Shown: positions 37,095-46,248, counted from the first letter of the stretch. The stretch: DNA of 64,000 nucleotides from an uncultured Dokdonia sp. (GCF_937910895.1 NZ_CALEMI010000052.1:124001-188000), one strand, 5' to 3'. Notes: a model not told the origin generated them from the sequence alone. Program-made: numbers and translations.

Positions 37095-39578
37095 ATGGAA
37101 AGTTGTTTCCATTGTGGTGATTTTTGTAACACTACAATCATCTCACATAATGACAAGTCGTTTTGTTGCCAAGGTTGTAAAACTGTTTTTGACATTCTCA
37201 ATGAGAATGATCTCTCCTATTACTATGATTTAGAACACACTCCAGGAACTACACCTAACCGTATAGAAGGCAAATTTGACTTTTTAGAAAATGAGCAAAT
37301 TGTCTCTAAGCTTCTTGAGTTTGATGAACAAGGAACTCAAATTGTCACCTTACTCATCCCATCTATTCATTGTAGTTCGTGTATTTGGGTGTTGGAAAAT
37401 TTGAATAAAATCAGCACAGGTGTAAAAACAGCACAGGTGAATTTCGCAAAGAAAACCGTAACGATTACATTTTCTCCAGAGTGCATTCCTCTCAAAGAAC
37501 TTGTCGTCCTACTTTCTAGAATAGGATATGAACCCTATATATCACTAGATGATGCCTCTGAAAAGAAATCATACATAGATAGGAGTCTACTTTACAAACT
37601 AGGCGTCGCTGGCTTTGCTTTTGGAAACATCATGTTTCTTTCATTTCCAGAATATTTTGAAGTACACGAATTTTGGTTAGATAGGTACAAATACGTTTTT
37701 AGATGGTTGATATTTGCATTTGCTATTCCCGTCGCCTTTTATTCTGGGATTGATTATTTTAAAGCTGCCTACAAGGGACTGCGCTCTAAAATCTTAAATA
37801 TAGACGTCCCTATTGCCATAGGGATTTCTGTATTATTTATTCGTTCTACGGTAGAGATTGCTACAGATTCAGGAACTGGTTTTTTTGATAGTATGGCTGG
37901 ATTGGTTTTCTTTTTATTACTAGGGAAATTGTTTCAGCAGAAAACGTATGCATCTCTTTCTTTTGAACGTGATTACAAATCCTATTTTCCCATTGCTGTC
38001 ACTCGATTGATTGAAAATTCAAATGATGCTGATTCCGCTTTCGCGAAAGCAAAAACAGAAGAACAAGCACAGGTCTATGATCTAAAAAAAGGCGATTGTA
38101 TCCTGATCAGAAATAGCGAGTTATTGCCTGTAGATGCAATTCTCATCAAAGGAAATGCCTTAATAGATTACAGTTTTGTTACCGGCGAAGCAGTGCCTGT
38201 CACCAAACAATCTGGAGATTACGTATATGCGGGTGGACGTCAACAAGCAGGCTCCATAGAAGTAGAGGTTTTAAAACCTGTAGAACAAAGTTACTTAACA
38301 CAATTATGGGCTAACGAGGTCTTTTCAAAAAACAAACAAAGTGTATTTGAATCCCTTACAGATCGGATTAGCAAACGATTTACAGTAAGCCTTCTTGCTA
38401 TAGCCATTGTCGCTATGATTGTATGGTTATTTATTGATACCTCTATTGCATTAAACGTATTTACAGCCGTACTCATTGTTGCCTGCCCATGCGCTATTGC
38501 ACTAGCAGCTCCTTTTACACTAGGAAACTTAGTTCGCATTTTTGGACGCCATAAACTATATATAAAAGACAGCTCCATTATTGAACAATTAGCGTCTATT
38601 GATATGGTTGTTTTTGACAAAACAGGAACGCTTACCACCAGTTCAAAAAATACCATTACCTATGAAGGAGTTACGCTCACAGAAGAAGAAGTCTCCTTAT
38701 TAACCAGTACGCTACGAGCATCCAACCATCCGCTGAGTCGGTCTTTGTATGCAATTTTAGATAAAAATAATATTCAAACACTAGATGATTTCAAGGAAGA
38801 AATAGGGCACGGAATCACAGGTGTTATTAATAATCATAAGATCAAAATAGGTTCGTACGGCTTTGTAAATACCTCTGACAACCTAGAAGAACAAGGGTAT
38901 CGTAAAACAACGGTACATATAAGTACAGACAATCAATATAAAGGATGTTATGTTTTTTATAATGAATATCGCGACAGTGTAAAAGAGGTTTTTGATCAGT
39001 TAAAATCAACGGTAAATATTGTGATCCTCTCTGGAGATAATGATGGCGAAAAAGTGTACTTACAAAAACTACTTCCTAAAAATGCTACCCTGCTTTTTAA
39101 TCAAAAACCAGAAGATAAACTTCAGTATATCAAAAATCAGCAAAAAGAAGGGAAACACGTATTAATGATAGGCGACGGACTCAATGATGCAGGTGCATTG
39201 GCACAAAGTGATGTCGGGATTTCTATTTCAGAAAATGTGAACATATTTTCTCCTGCTTGTGACGGGATTTTGGACGCTTCTCGATTTAAGGATATTCCTC
39301 AGTTTTTAATGCTTTCCAAAAAAGGAATACAGATCATTACCTATGCGTTTATAGGTTCGCTGCTCTATAACATCATAGGATTAGGCTTTGCCATTACTGG
39401 AAATCTAGCTCCAGTCGTAGCGGCAATTTTGATGCCTTTAAGTTCTATTAGCATCGTTGTTTTTACAACTATAGCTACGTATGTAGCAGGCAGGAAACTT
39501 AGTAAAATGAATGTTGGGTACGCTCCTGCCGGCAGGCAGGTAGGTTTGGGAAATGATATGCTGAGCCTGTCTAAGTAG
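37095..39578 (+). CDS. ccoI: Cu(I)-translocating P-type ATPase for cbb3 oxidase assembly (CcoI/FixI)
   Basis: 827 aa. The N-terminus is a Cys-rich metal-binding module (CFHCGDFC, then CCQGC), followed by an HMA domain with CSSC (Cys93, Cys96). Membrane helices begin at about 170. The ion-path motif CPC is at about 463-465, the phosphorylation site DKTGTLT starts at Asp508 and the hinge GDGLND at about 693. This is the CcoI/FixI subtype, which supplies copper to the CcoN active site at the cytoplasmic membrane. It heads the cluster, directly behind an Fnr-like site, and ccoS and ccoNO follow. Two palindromic repeats lie inside the gene: GCTTTCGCGAAAGC at 38037 (read as AFAK) and a CCTGCCGGCAGG-type repeat that encodes part of an unusual C-terminal tail (APAGRQVG). 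Confidence 0.95.
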   Translation: MESCFHCGDFCNTTIISHNDKSFCCQGCKTVFDILNENDLSYYYDLEHTPGTTPNRIEGKFDFLENEQIVSKLLEFDEQGTQIVTLLIPSIHCSSCIWVLENLNKISTGVKTAQVNFAKKTVTITFSPECIPLKELVVLLSRIGYEPYISLDDASEKKSYIDRSLLYKLGVAGFAFGNIMFLSFPEYFEVHEFWLDRYKYVFRWLIFAFAIPVAFYSGIDYFKAAYKGLRSKILNIDVPIAIGISVLFIRSTVEIATDSGTGFFDSMAGLVFFLLLGKLFQQKTYASLSFERDYKSYFPIAVTRLIENSNDADSAFAKAKTEEQAQVYDLKKGDCILIRNSELLPVDAILIKGNALIDYSFVTGEAVPVTKQSGDYVYAGGRQQAGSIEVEVLKPVEQSYLTQLWANEVFSKNKQSVFESLTDRISKRFTVSLLAIAIVAMIVWLFIDTSIALNVFTAVLIVACPCAIALAAPFTLGNLVRIFGRHKLYIKDSSIIEQLASIDMVVFDKTGTLTTSSKNTITYEGVTLTEEEVSLLTSTLRASNHPLSRSLYAILDKNNIQTLDDFKEEIGHGITGVINNHKIKIGSYGFVNTSDNLEEQGYRKTTVHISTDNQYKGCYVFYNEYRDSVKEVFDQLKSTVNIVILSGDNDGEKVYLQKLLPKNATLLFNQKPEDKLQYIKNQQKEGKHVLMIGDGLNDAGALAQSDVGISISENVNIFSPACDGILDASRFKDIPQFLMLSKKGIQIITYAFIGSLLYNIIGLGFAITGNLAPVVAAILMPLSSISIVVFTTIATYVAGRKLSKMNVGYAPAGRQVGLGNDMLSLSK
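38037..38050. repeat. Dispersed palindrome GCTTTCGCGAAAGC inside ccoI
   Basis: Exact copy, read in frame as part of SAFAKAK in the loop before the actuator domain. Confidence 0.9.
39525..39540. repeat. CCTGCCGGCAGG-type palindrome at the ccoI 3' end
   Basis: CCTGCCGGCAGGCAGG sits inside the last 20 codons of ccoI and is translated as part of the tail. A related palindrome, CCTGTCTGCCGTCAGACAGG, occurs at 47746-47765. Confidence 0.75.
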
Positions 39579-39604
39579 CGCACTCAAAATATATTTCTGA
39601 AAGC

Positions 39605-39616
39605 TGACAAATGTCA
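39605..39616 (+). promoter_or_regulatory. Fnr-like site upstream of ccoS-ccoNO
   Basis: TGACAAATGTCA, a perfect palindrome. Its centre is 36.5 bp from the end of the -7-like box TAGTTTTA (39640-39647), the same distance as at the other three sites. This gives ccoS-ccoNOQP its own promoter downstream of ccoI. Confidence 0.78.
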
Positions 39617-39666
39617 TCTTTTTTGAAAACCATCAACCCTAGTTTTACACCATAATTCAGGTAGGT

Positions 39667-39882
39667 ATGAGTATTATTTATATGCTTTTGGCAATTAGTG
39701 TTTTTGTAGCGCTCGTCTTTTTTGTGGCATTCATTTTTTCTGTAAAAAAAGGACAGTATGATGATACGTATACTCCTTCGGTACGGATGCTTTTTGAAGA
39801 TGAAATTATCAAAGAGAAAACCGTACTACCCGCTAAGAAAACAACAACAAAACCAATCAAATTAAAAGAACAACCTAAGTAA
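39667..39882 (+). CDS. ccoS: cbb3-type cytochrome oxidase assembly protein CcoS
   Basis: 71 aa. One N-terminal membrane helix (about 3-26) is followed by the CcoS hallmark region (FSVKKGQYDD, then the MLFEDE stretch). The lysine-rich tail is longer than in proteobacterial CcoS. CcoS is needed for cofactor insertion into CcoN. It sits between ccoI and ccoNO as in other cbb3 clusters, and its stop is 2 bp before the ccoNO start. Confidence 0.88.
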   Translation: MSIIYMLLAISVFVALVFFVAFIFSVKKGQYDDTYTPSVRMLFEDEIIKEKTVLPAKKTTTKPIKLKEQPK

Positions 39883-39884
39883 CT

Positions 39885-42089
39885 ATGGAAGTACAACAGT
39901 TTTATTACGATAATAAGATCGTACGCAAATTCATTGTCGCAACACTATTTTGGGGAATCATAGGGATGAGTATAGGATTACTCCTTGCTTTTATGTTTTT
40001 ATTCCCAAATCTTACTGACGGAATCTCTTGGTTAAGTTTTGGTCGTTTACGTCCATTACATACCAATGCCGTCATTTTTGCCTTTGTAGGAAATGCGATT
40101 TTTGCAGGGGTCTACTACTCTACGCAGCGATTATTAAAAGCGCGTATGTGGAAAGATTGGTTAAGCAATCTCAATTTTTGGGGATGGCAAGCCATTATTG
40201 TGGGGGCTGCAATTACCCTTCCGTTAGGATTTACAACCTCAAAAGAATATGCAGAGTTAGAATGGCCTTTTGATATTGCTATTGCCTTGATCTGGGTTGC
40301 TTTTGGAGCCAATTTAATAGGAACAATCCTGAAACGTCGCCAGCGCCACTTGTATGTCGCTATTTGGTTTTACTTAGGCACTTTTGTTACGGTAGCAGTA
40401 TTGCATATTGTAAATAGCATGGAAGTGCCTGTGAGTGCTTTAAAAAGTTACTCTATGTATGCGGGAGTTCAAGATGCACTAGTACAATGGTGGTACGGAC
40501 ATAATGCCGTTGCCTTTTTCTTAACCACTCCTTTTCTAGGATTGATGTATTACTTTGTTCCTAAAGCGGCAAACAGACCTGTTTATTCGTATAGACTTTC
40601 TATTGTACACTTCTGGTCATTGATCTTTATTTATATCTGGGCAGGACCGCATCACTTATTATATTCTGCATTACCCGATTGGGCTCAAAACTTAGGTGTT
40701 GCCTTTTCTATCATGCTCTTAGCTCCCTCATGGGGAGGAATGATTAATGGCTTACTTACTCTGCGTGGTGCTTGGGATAAAGTACGTACAGACCCTGTGC
40801 TTAAGTTTATGGTCGTCGCTATTACAGGATACGGTATGGCAACCTTTGAAGGTCCGATGCTATCCCTTAAAAATGTAAATGCCATTGCCCATTTTAGTGA
40901 TTGGGTGATTGCGCATGTGCATGTAGGTGCACTCGCGTGGAATGGTTTCTTAACCTTTGGTATGATTTACTGGATGGTACCTAAATTATTTAAAACCACA
41001 CTCTGGTCTACTAAACTAGCCAATGCTCATTTCTGGATAGGAACCTTAGGAATTATCTTATACGCATTACCAATGTATGTCGCTGGATTTGTACAAGCAT
41101 CTATGTGGAAACAATTTAATCCAGACGGGACATTAACCTATGGTAATTTCTTAGAGACCGTAAGTGAAATTATCCCTATGTATTGGATGCGTGCTATAGG
41201 TGGTACCATGTTTATTGTCGGAGCTTTAATTGGAGTCTATAACATTATTATGACAGCCCGTGCTGGAAATAAAGTAACCGACGAACTTGCAGAAGCTGCT
41301 CCTCTACAAAGAGTCACCAAAAAACGAACTGCAAAGGAGGGATATCATACCTGGTTAGAAAGACGCCCAGTGAAGTTAACCATTTTTGCAACGATTGCTA
41401 TTCTTATAGGGGGTATGGTGCAGATTATCCCTTCCTTGATTGTAGATGATTATATCCCTATAATCACCAGTGTAAAACCATATACACCTCTTGAACTAGA
41501 AGGACGTGATATTTATATACGAGATGGCTGTGTCTCATGTCACTCCCAAATGATACGCCCTTTTAGAAGCGAGGTCGAACGTTATGGTGAATACTCCAAA
41601 GCAGGAGAATATGTATATGATCATCCCTTCTTATGGGGAAGTAAACGTACAGGACCAGATCTTATGCGTATTGGTGGAAAATATAGTGACAACTGGCACC
41701 TTAATCACTTCTATGATCCACAAAGTACCTCATCTGGATCTATTATGCCATCCTACAAATGGCTTATTAAAAACAAGCTAGACAAAGGAAGCACCCAAGA
41801 TAAGATGGAAGCAATGCTCTCTCTAGGAGTTCCTTATACCAAAGAAGATATAGAACGTGCTTATGAATGGATGGACGAACAAGGAACTCAAATAGAAAAG
41901 AACCTTTATAATGATCCTGATTTTGCAAAGACATACGAAGCAGATAAGAAGTATGCGCTAGAAAATGGAGAAGAATTTATAGAAATGAGAAATCGTGAGG
42001 TGGTTGCCTTAATCGCATACCTACAACGAATGGGAACTGATATTAAAGTAAAAAACGGTGATGATACCACCCTTCATATAAACGAGTAA
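39885..42089 (+). CDS. ccoNO: cbb3-type cytochrome c oxidase, fused subunits I and II (CcoN-CcoO)
   Basis: 734 aa. Residues 1 to about 480 are CcoN: about twelve membrane helices with the expected haem and copper histidines (for example RPLHTNAVIFAF, WWYGHNAVAFF, GPHHLLYSALP, IAHVHVGALAWN). Residues about 505-734 are CcoO: an anchor helix, then one haem c site CVSCH (Cys549, Cys552, His553) in CVSCHSQMIRPF. This is the catalytic core of a high-affinity terminal oxidase that reduces O2 and pumps protons in the cytoplasmic membrane. In many Proteobacteria ccoN and ccoO are separate genes; the fusion is common in Bacteroidota. It is followed after 4 bp by ccoQ. Confidence 0.97.
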   Translation: MEVQQFYYDNKIVRKFIVATLFWGIIGMSIGLLLAFMFLFPNLTDGISWLSFGRLRPLHTNAVIFAFVGNAIFAGVYYSTQRLLKARMWKDWLSNLNFWGWQAIIVGAAITLPLGFTTSKEYAELEWPFDIAIALIWVAFGANLIGTILKRRQRHLYVAIWFYLGTFVTVAVLHIVNSMEVPVSALKSYSMYAGVQDALVQWWYGHNAVAFFLTTPFLGLMYYFVPKAANRPVYSYRLSIVHFWSLIFIYIWAGPHHLLYSALPDWAQNLGVAFSIMLLAPSWGGMINGLLTLRGAWDKVRTDPVLKFMVVAITGYGMATFEGPMLSLKNVNAIAHFSDWVIAHVHVGALAWNGFLTFGMIYWMVPKLFKTTLWSTKLANAHFWIGTLGIILYALPMYVAGFVQASMWKQFNPDGTLTYGNFLETVSEIIPMYWMRAIGGTMFIVGALIGVYNIIMTARAGNKVTDELAEAAPLQRVTKKRTAKEGYHTWLERRPVKLTIFATIAILIGGMVQIIPSLIVDDYIPIITSVKPYTPLELEGRDIYIRDGCVSCHSQMIRPFRSEVERYGEYSKAGEYVYDHPFLWGSKRTGPDLMRIGGKYSDNWHLNHFYDPQSTSSGSIMPSYKWLIKNKLDKGSTQDKMEAMLSLGVPYTKEDIERAYEWMDEQGTQIEKNLYNDPDFAKTYEADKKYALENGEEFIEMRNREVVALIAYLQRMGTDIKVKNGDDTTLHINE

Positions 42090-42093
42090 AGAC

Positions 42094-42291
42094 ATGCTAA
42101 AATTTATAAAAGGAAACCTAGAAAACATAGATGGAGTTGAAGTCTATCCTATCATTTCACTACTTATATTCTTCATCTTCTTTGCCATCCTTTTTTGGTG
42201 GGTATTCACCACAAAAAAGGCACATATAGACACCGTGAGTCATATCCCATTAGAAGATGATACGATCATTTTAAAAGAAGGACAGTTATGA
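42094..42291 (+). CDS. ccoQ: cbb3 oxidase small subunit CcoQ
   Basis: 65 aa with one membrane helix (about 18-40, ending FFAILFWWVFTTKK) and a short acidic tail. Position between ccoNO and ccoP, size and the aromatic end of the helix fit CcoQ, which stabilises the oxidase. The stop overlaps the ccoP start by 4 bp (ATGA), so translation is coupled. Confidence 0.82.
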   Translation: MLKFIKGNLENIDGVEVYPIISLLIFFIFFAILFWWVFTTKKAHIDTVSHIPLEDDTIILKEGQL

Positions 42292-43244
42292 GAACAACAG
42301 CATCATTTTTAAGAATACTCGGATTTTCAGTTTTTGGTTATTTTTTCCTAGACTATGTAGGTACCACTGGAGACACTTCTATATTTATACAAAACCCATG
42401 GATGTGGGTTTTATTTGGAGCCATTATCCTTTTTTATATCGCAGGAGAGGTCAGCGTAGCAGCACTTAAAGGTATTCTTTACAAGACATTATCTCCCGAA
42501 GCAAAAAAGCGATATGATCAAAAAGAAGCTCAAGAAAAAGCAAAGCAATTCAGATGGATTAAAGAAAAATATAAAAATTCTCTAGGAAGTAAAGCGCTAG
42601 AAGAAGAACACGAGATTATACTTGATCACAACTACGACGGGATTAAAGAGCTAGATAATAATTTACCGCCTTGGTGGGTATATATGTTTTATGCGACCAT
42701 CGTGTTTGCCATTATTTATTTGGTACGATTTGAAGTCTTTAACGAATACGATCAGGCAGAAGAGTATGAAATTGCAGTAGCAGAGGCAAACCTAGAAATT
42801 GAAGAGTGGAAAAAAACAGCTAAAGATCTCGTAGATATAAATACAGTCATATTCCTAGCGGATGCAGCCGATCTAAAAGTGGGTCAATCTATTTTTGGTG
42901 AAAACTGTATAGCTTGTCATAAAGTAGATGGCGGTGGTGGTATAGGTCCTAATCTTACAGATCCTAATTGGATTCTTGGAGGAGGCATCAAAAATGTGTT
43001 TAAAACGATTTCTGAGGGAGGCCGTGATGGAAAGGGAATGATTGCTTGGAAAACAGAACTAAGCCCTGCAGAAATGGCACAAGTAGCCAGTTATGTCCTA
43101 ACATTAGAAGGTACCACACCAGCAGAACCTAAAGCTCCCGAAGGAGATATTTGGATAGATCCTGATCAACCAGAAGAAGTCATCTTGGAAATAAAGGAAG
43201 TCATTATAGACTCTACCGTAGTAAATATCACGATCAATAAGTAA
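42288..43244 (+). CDS. ccoP: cbb3 oxidase cytochrome c subunit CcoP, single haem c
   Basis: 318 aa. The N-terminal part has two helices (about 8-25 and 36-53), a cytoplasmic charged segment, then the FixP-type helix at about 125-145 (PPWWVYMFYATIVFAIIYLV). Only one haem c site is seen, CIACH (Cys207, Cys210, His211), with the downstream Met-containing region (GKGMIAWK) as ligand. Proteobacterial CcoP usually has two haem sites. The extra pair of N-terminal helices and the long acidic C-terminus differ from that form as well. The protein passes electrons to CcoO at the periplasmic face. Confidence 0.93.
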   Translation: MRTTASFLRILGFSVFGYFFLDYVGTTGDTSIFIQNPWMWVLFGAIILFYIAGEVSVAALKGILYKTLSPEAKKRYDQKEAQEKAKQFRWIKEKYKNSLGSKALEEEHEIILDHNYDGIKELDNNLPPWWVYMFYATIVFAIIYLVRFEVFNEYDQAEEYEIAVAEANLEIEEWKKTAKDLVDINTVIFLADAADLKVGQSIFGENCIACHKVDGGGGIGPNLTDPNWILGGGIKNVFKTISEGGRDGKGMIAWKTELSPAEMAQVASYVLTLEGTTPAEPKAPEGDIWIDPDQPEEVILEIKEVIIDSTVVNITINK

Positions 43245-43291
43245 GTATTTGCACACGCCAGTAGGCAAAAGCGAAAACAGCAACAAACACG

Positions 43292-44713
43292 ATGGCAGAA
43301 CAAGGTCAAGATACTTTTAGAGATACCCTCGGAACGCTTAACAAAGAAGGAAAGCGCGCTTGGGTTTTTCCTAAAAAGCCTGATGGTAAGTGGTATGAAT
43401 ATCGTAAATATGTAAGTTACGTATTGCTGACCTTTTTGTTTGCTGCTCCTTTTGTGAAAATAGGAGGAAATCAGTTTTTGATGTTTAATGTACTAGAACG
43501 TCGTTTTAATATTTTCGGCTTCCCTTTTTGGCCACAGGATTTTCATTTGTTTGTGATTATGATGCTTATCGGTGTGGTATTTGTCATCCTATTTACCGTT
43601 GCATTTGGACGACTATTCTGTGGCTGGGTGTGTCCTCAAACGATCTTTATGGAAATGGTGTTTCGTCGTATTGAATATTGGATAGATGGAGATCGAGGCA
43701 AACAGATCCGTCTTTCTAAAATGCCATGGAATGCCGAGAAGATTAGGAAAAGAGTTCTAAAATGGTTTATTTTCTTTATCATATCATTTCTTATTGCCAA
43801 TGTATTTTTAGCCTATCTCATCGGGAGTGATCAGTTGCTTCGGTATGTCACAGAAGGGCCTTTAAAACACCAAAGTACTTTCATATCGCTTCTCATTTTT
43901 ACAGGCGTATTCTATTTTGTCTTTGCTTGGTTTCGAGAACAAGTTTGCATCATTGTTTGCCCGTATGGGAGACTACAAGGTGTATTACTGGATAATAAAT
44001 CTATTGTGGTGGCGTATGACCATAAACGTGGAGAAAAAGAAGCAGGTCGCGCTAAATTTAAAAAGAACGAAGAGAGACCCGCCACCGGAAAAGGAGATTG
44101 TATTGATTGTTTTCAGTGTGTGCACGTATGTCCAACAGGAATAGATATCCGTAATGGAACGCAGTTAGAATGCGTCAACTGTACAGCATGTATTGATGCT
44201 TGTGATCACATGATGGAGAGTGTAAACTTACCTAAAGGATTGATCCGCTATGCAAGTGAAGATGCTATTGAGAAAAAAGAGAAATTTACCTTTTCACCTC
44301 GCTTAAAAGGATATACGGTTGTATTAGGGATTCTCACAGCTGTACTTATTGGGATGCTTTTTTTACGTAATGATGTTGAAGCCCGCATCCTTCGTTTACC
44401 AGGACAATTATATGAGCATAAGGCAAATAATATGATTAGCAATGTATATACCTTCAAACTGATTAACAAAACAGTAGATGATATCGAGAATGTTCATTTT
44501 GAATTACTATCTCATAAAGGAACTATCGAATTAGTATCTAATAACGATTTTAAAGTGGACGGTCAAGGGCTTGCAGAAGGCACCTTATTTATAGAAATAA
44601 ATGCCAGTGCGCTAAGTGGAGACAAAGACCGATTAGAAATAGGAATTTATAGCGGTACTGATTTAATTGAAACAACAACCACGGCTTTTTTAGGACCTAG
44701 GAGTTATAAATAA
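43292..44713 (+). CDS. ccoG: cbb3 oxidase accessory ferredoxin-type membrane protein CcoG/FixG
   Basis: 473 aa. Membrane helices at about 42-60, 88-110, 155-180, 195-215 and 345-363 surround two cysteine-rich motifs, CGWVCPQT and CIIVCPYG. The cytoplasmic loop has two 4Fe-4S ferredoxin motifs (CIDCFQCVHVCPTG and CVNCTACIDACDH), and an Ig-like domain forms the C-terminus (about 380-473). CcoG reduces Cu(II) for delivery to the oxidase. It is encoded 47 bp after ccoP and is probably part of the same operon. Confidence 0.95.
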   Translation: MAEQGQDTFRDTLGTLNKEGKRAWVFPKKPDGKWYEYRKYVSYVLLTFLFAAPFVKIGGNQFLMFNVLERRFNIFGFPFWPQDFHLFVIMMLIGVVFVILFTVAFGRLFCGWVCPQTIFMEMVFRRIEYWIDGDRGKQIRLSKMPWNAEKIRKRVLKWFIFFIISFLIANVFLAYLIGSDQLLRYVTEGPLKHQSTFISLLIFTGVFYFVFAWFREQVCIIVCPYGRLQGVLLDNKSIVVAYDHKRGEKEAGRAKFKKNEERPATGKGDCIDCFQCVHVCPTGIDIRNGTQLECVNCTACIDACDHMMESVNLPKGLIRYASEDAIEKKEKFTFSPRLKGYTVVLGILTAVLIGMLFLRNDVEARILRLPGQLYEHKANNMISNVYTFKLINKTVDDIENVHFELLSHKGTIELVSNNDFKVDGQGLAEGTLFIEINASALSGDKDRLEIGIYSGTDLIETTTTAFLGPRSYK

Positions 44714-44724
44714 TTAAATATTTC

Positions 44725-44738
44725 GCTTTCGCGAAAGT
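44725..44738. repeat. Dispersed palindrome, one base from GCTTTCGCGAAAGC
   Basis: GCTTTCGCGAAAGT, just after the ccoG stop. Confidence 0.8.
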
Positions 44739-44759
44739 GTATAAAGAATATATAAAAGC

Positions 44760-44886
44760 AGTAGTTATCTGCGTGAAGGATTGTAGTGGTTACCCCACAG
44801 CCTGACGAAGGAAGTGCGAGGCGTAAAAACGGAAAGCCTGACCTGATTCCTGAACGTAGTGAAGGATAAAGGGCACGCCCAAAATA
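44760..44886. other. GC-richer non-coding element between ccoG and ccoH
   Basis: This stretch is clearly richer in GC than its surroundings and contains short repeats (CCTGA and GAAGGA several times) and a small palindrome GGGCACGCCC near its end. No frame looks coding. It resembles the dispersed intergenic elements of Flavobacteria, but I cannot show a second copy here. Confidence 0.4.
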
Positions 44887-44894
44887 GTAGAACG

Positions 44895-45032
44895 ATGAAT
44901 GAGTTAAAGAATAAAAAATGCTGTCAAGGATGTAAAAATGGACAACCAGGACGAAACCCACGCTGTCAAGCTAAATTATTGATGGAGAACGTAAAGCAAC
45001 AACAAGAATTACTAAAAGAAGAAGAGGTTTAA
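44895..45032 (+). CDS. Small cysteine-rich protein between ccoG and ccoH
   Basis: 45 aa from the ATG at 44895. The N-terminal half holds CCQGC and a fourth Cys (NPRCQ), with Gly/Pro/Arg around them; the C-terminal half is a helix rich in Gln and Glu (VKQQQELLKEEE). The four Cys suggest metal binding. The gene ends 37 bp before ccoH and lies in the oxidase assembly cluster, so a role in copper or iron handling is possible. No family is recognised. Confidence 0.6.
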   Translation: MNELKNKKCCQGCKNGQPGRNPRCQAKLLMENVKQQQELLKEEEV

Positions 45033-45068
45033 TTAAAAAGATATCACGCTAACGGCGTGACATAAATT

Positions 45069-45515
45069 ATGAAATGGAATTGGGGAACAGGTCTCGTGGT
45101 AGCCATGGCTGCTTTTATAGGGTTTATACTCTATATGGTCATTACGATGAGTACCAATAAAAAATATAGTCATGATTTAGTAACCGAATCATACTATGCA
45201 AAAGAAATGGCATACCAAACCGAGATTGATGCCGAAACAAACACAAATAATCTCAAAGAAAACATAGAAGGCAAGAAGACAAAAGAAGGATGGTTACTGT
45301 CATTTCCTTCAGAATTAGAAGCTTCTAAAATCATAGGGAAAGTGTTCCTATACCGACCGTCTAATCAGCAACTGGATTTTGACTTCCCATTAGTCCTTTC
45401 CGGATCAAATTTGCTCATACCTGACAAACAGCTGGTAGACGGTCGGTGGAACATTACCATAGAATTTGAATACGATAGTACATCCTATTTGTATAAAAAA
45501 TCAATTGTGTATTAA
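45069..45515 (+). CDS. ccoH: FixH/CcoH family cbb3 assembly protein
   Basis: 148 aa. A single N-terminal helix (about 7-27) is followed by the FixH signature (SHDLVTESYYAKEMAYQTEID) and a periplasmic beta domain. CcoH helps assemble the cbb3 complex. The stop overlaps the next gene's start by one base (TAATG). Confidence 0.9.
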   Translation: MKWNWGTGLVVAMAAFIGFILYMVITMSTNKKYSHDLVTESYYAKEMAYQTEIDAETNTNNLKENIEGKKTKEGWLLSFPSELEASKIIGKVFLYRPSNQQLDFDFPLVLSGSNLLIPDKQLVDGRWNITIEFEYDSTSYLYKKSIVY

Positions 45516-46222
45516 TGTTGTATGCGGCACTCATATTTGGTCTCTTAGGGAGTTTTCACTGCGTGGGGATGTGTGGGCCTATTGCTTTTTTATTGCCTTT
45601 GGATCGTAAAAATAAATCGAAACGCATCCTACAGGTATTGAGTTATCACTCAGGTCGTATTTTTATGTATGCGCTTATTGGGATGGCTTTTGGTATTGTC
45701 GGAAAAGGATTAAATCTATTTGGCGTACAGCAACAACTGTCTATAGGTGTTGGGCTTCTTATGATTGTAAGTATTCTATTACCTGTCAAGATTTTTAATC
45801 GATATAATTTCTCTAGACCTATTTATAAAGCAGTGGGCAAAATAAAAAGTGCGATGGGCACCGAGCTTAAAAAGAAAAATCCAGGTACTTTTTTTACTAT
45901 AGGATATCTCAACGGACTTCTGCCTTGTGGTCTTGTCTATATGGCAGTTTTTGGGGCGCTAGCAACGGGAGGTCCTTTACAGGGAAGTTTGTATATGGCC
46001 GTTTTTGGATTGGGTACCATACCGCTTATGACAACAGCGATATATTTGGGGAACTTTTTGAAAGGTAACATAAAACAACGCATTGTAAAAGCAATACCTG
46101 TGGTGGTCGTTGTTATAGGAATGCTTTTTATACTAAGAGGATTAGGATTAGGGATTCCCTACATCTCTCCCTCTGAAATGGTCACTATAGAACCGGTTGC
46201 AGCAAATCATAATTGCCACTAA
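45515..46222 (+). CDS. Sulfite exporter TauE/SafE-type (DsbD_2-like) membrane protein of the cco cluster
   Basis: 235 aa, about six membrane helices. Cysteines sit in paired helices (GSFHCVGMCGPIA near the start and LLPCGLVYM in the middle), as in the DsbD/CcdA-like family found next to ccoH in many cbb3 clusters. The C-terminus ends HNCH. It probably carries copper or reducing power across the membrane during oxidase assembly. Translationally coupled to ccoH. Confidence 0.88.
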   Translation: MLYAALIFGLLGSFHCVGMCGPIAFLLPLDRKNKSKRILQVLSYHSGRIFMYALIGMAFGIVGKGLNLFGVQQQLSIGVGLLMIVSILLPVKIFNRYNFSRPIYKAVGKIKSAMGTELKKKNPGTFFTIGYLNGLLPCGLVYMAVFGALATGGPLQGSLYMAVFGLGTIPLMTTAIYLGNFLKGNIKQRIVKAIPVVVVVIGMLFILRGLGLGIPYISPSEMVTIEPVAANHNCH

Positions 46223-46248
46223 CTTGTATTCATTTAAAAAATCATGAT

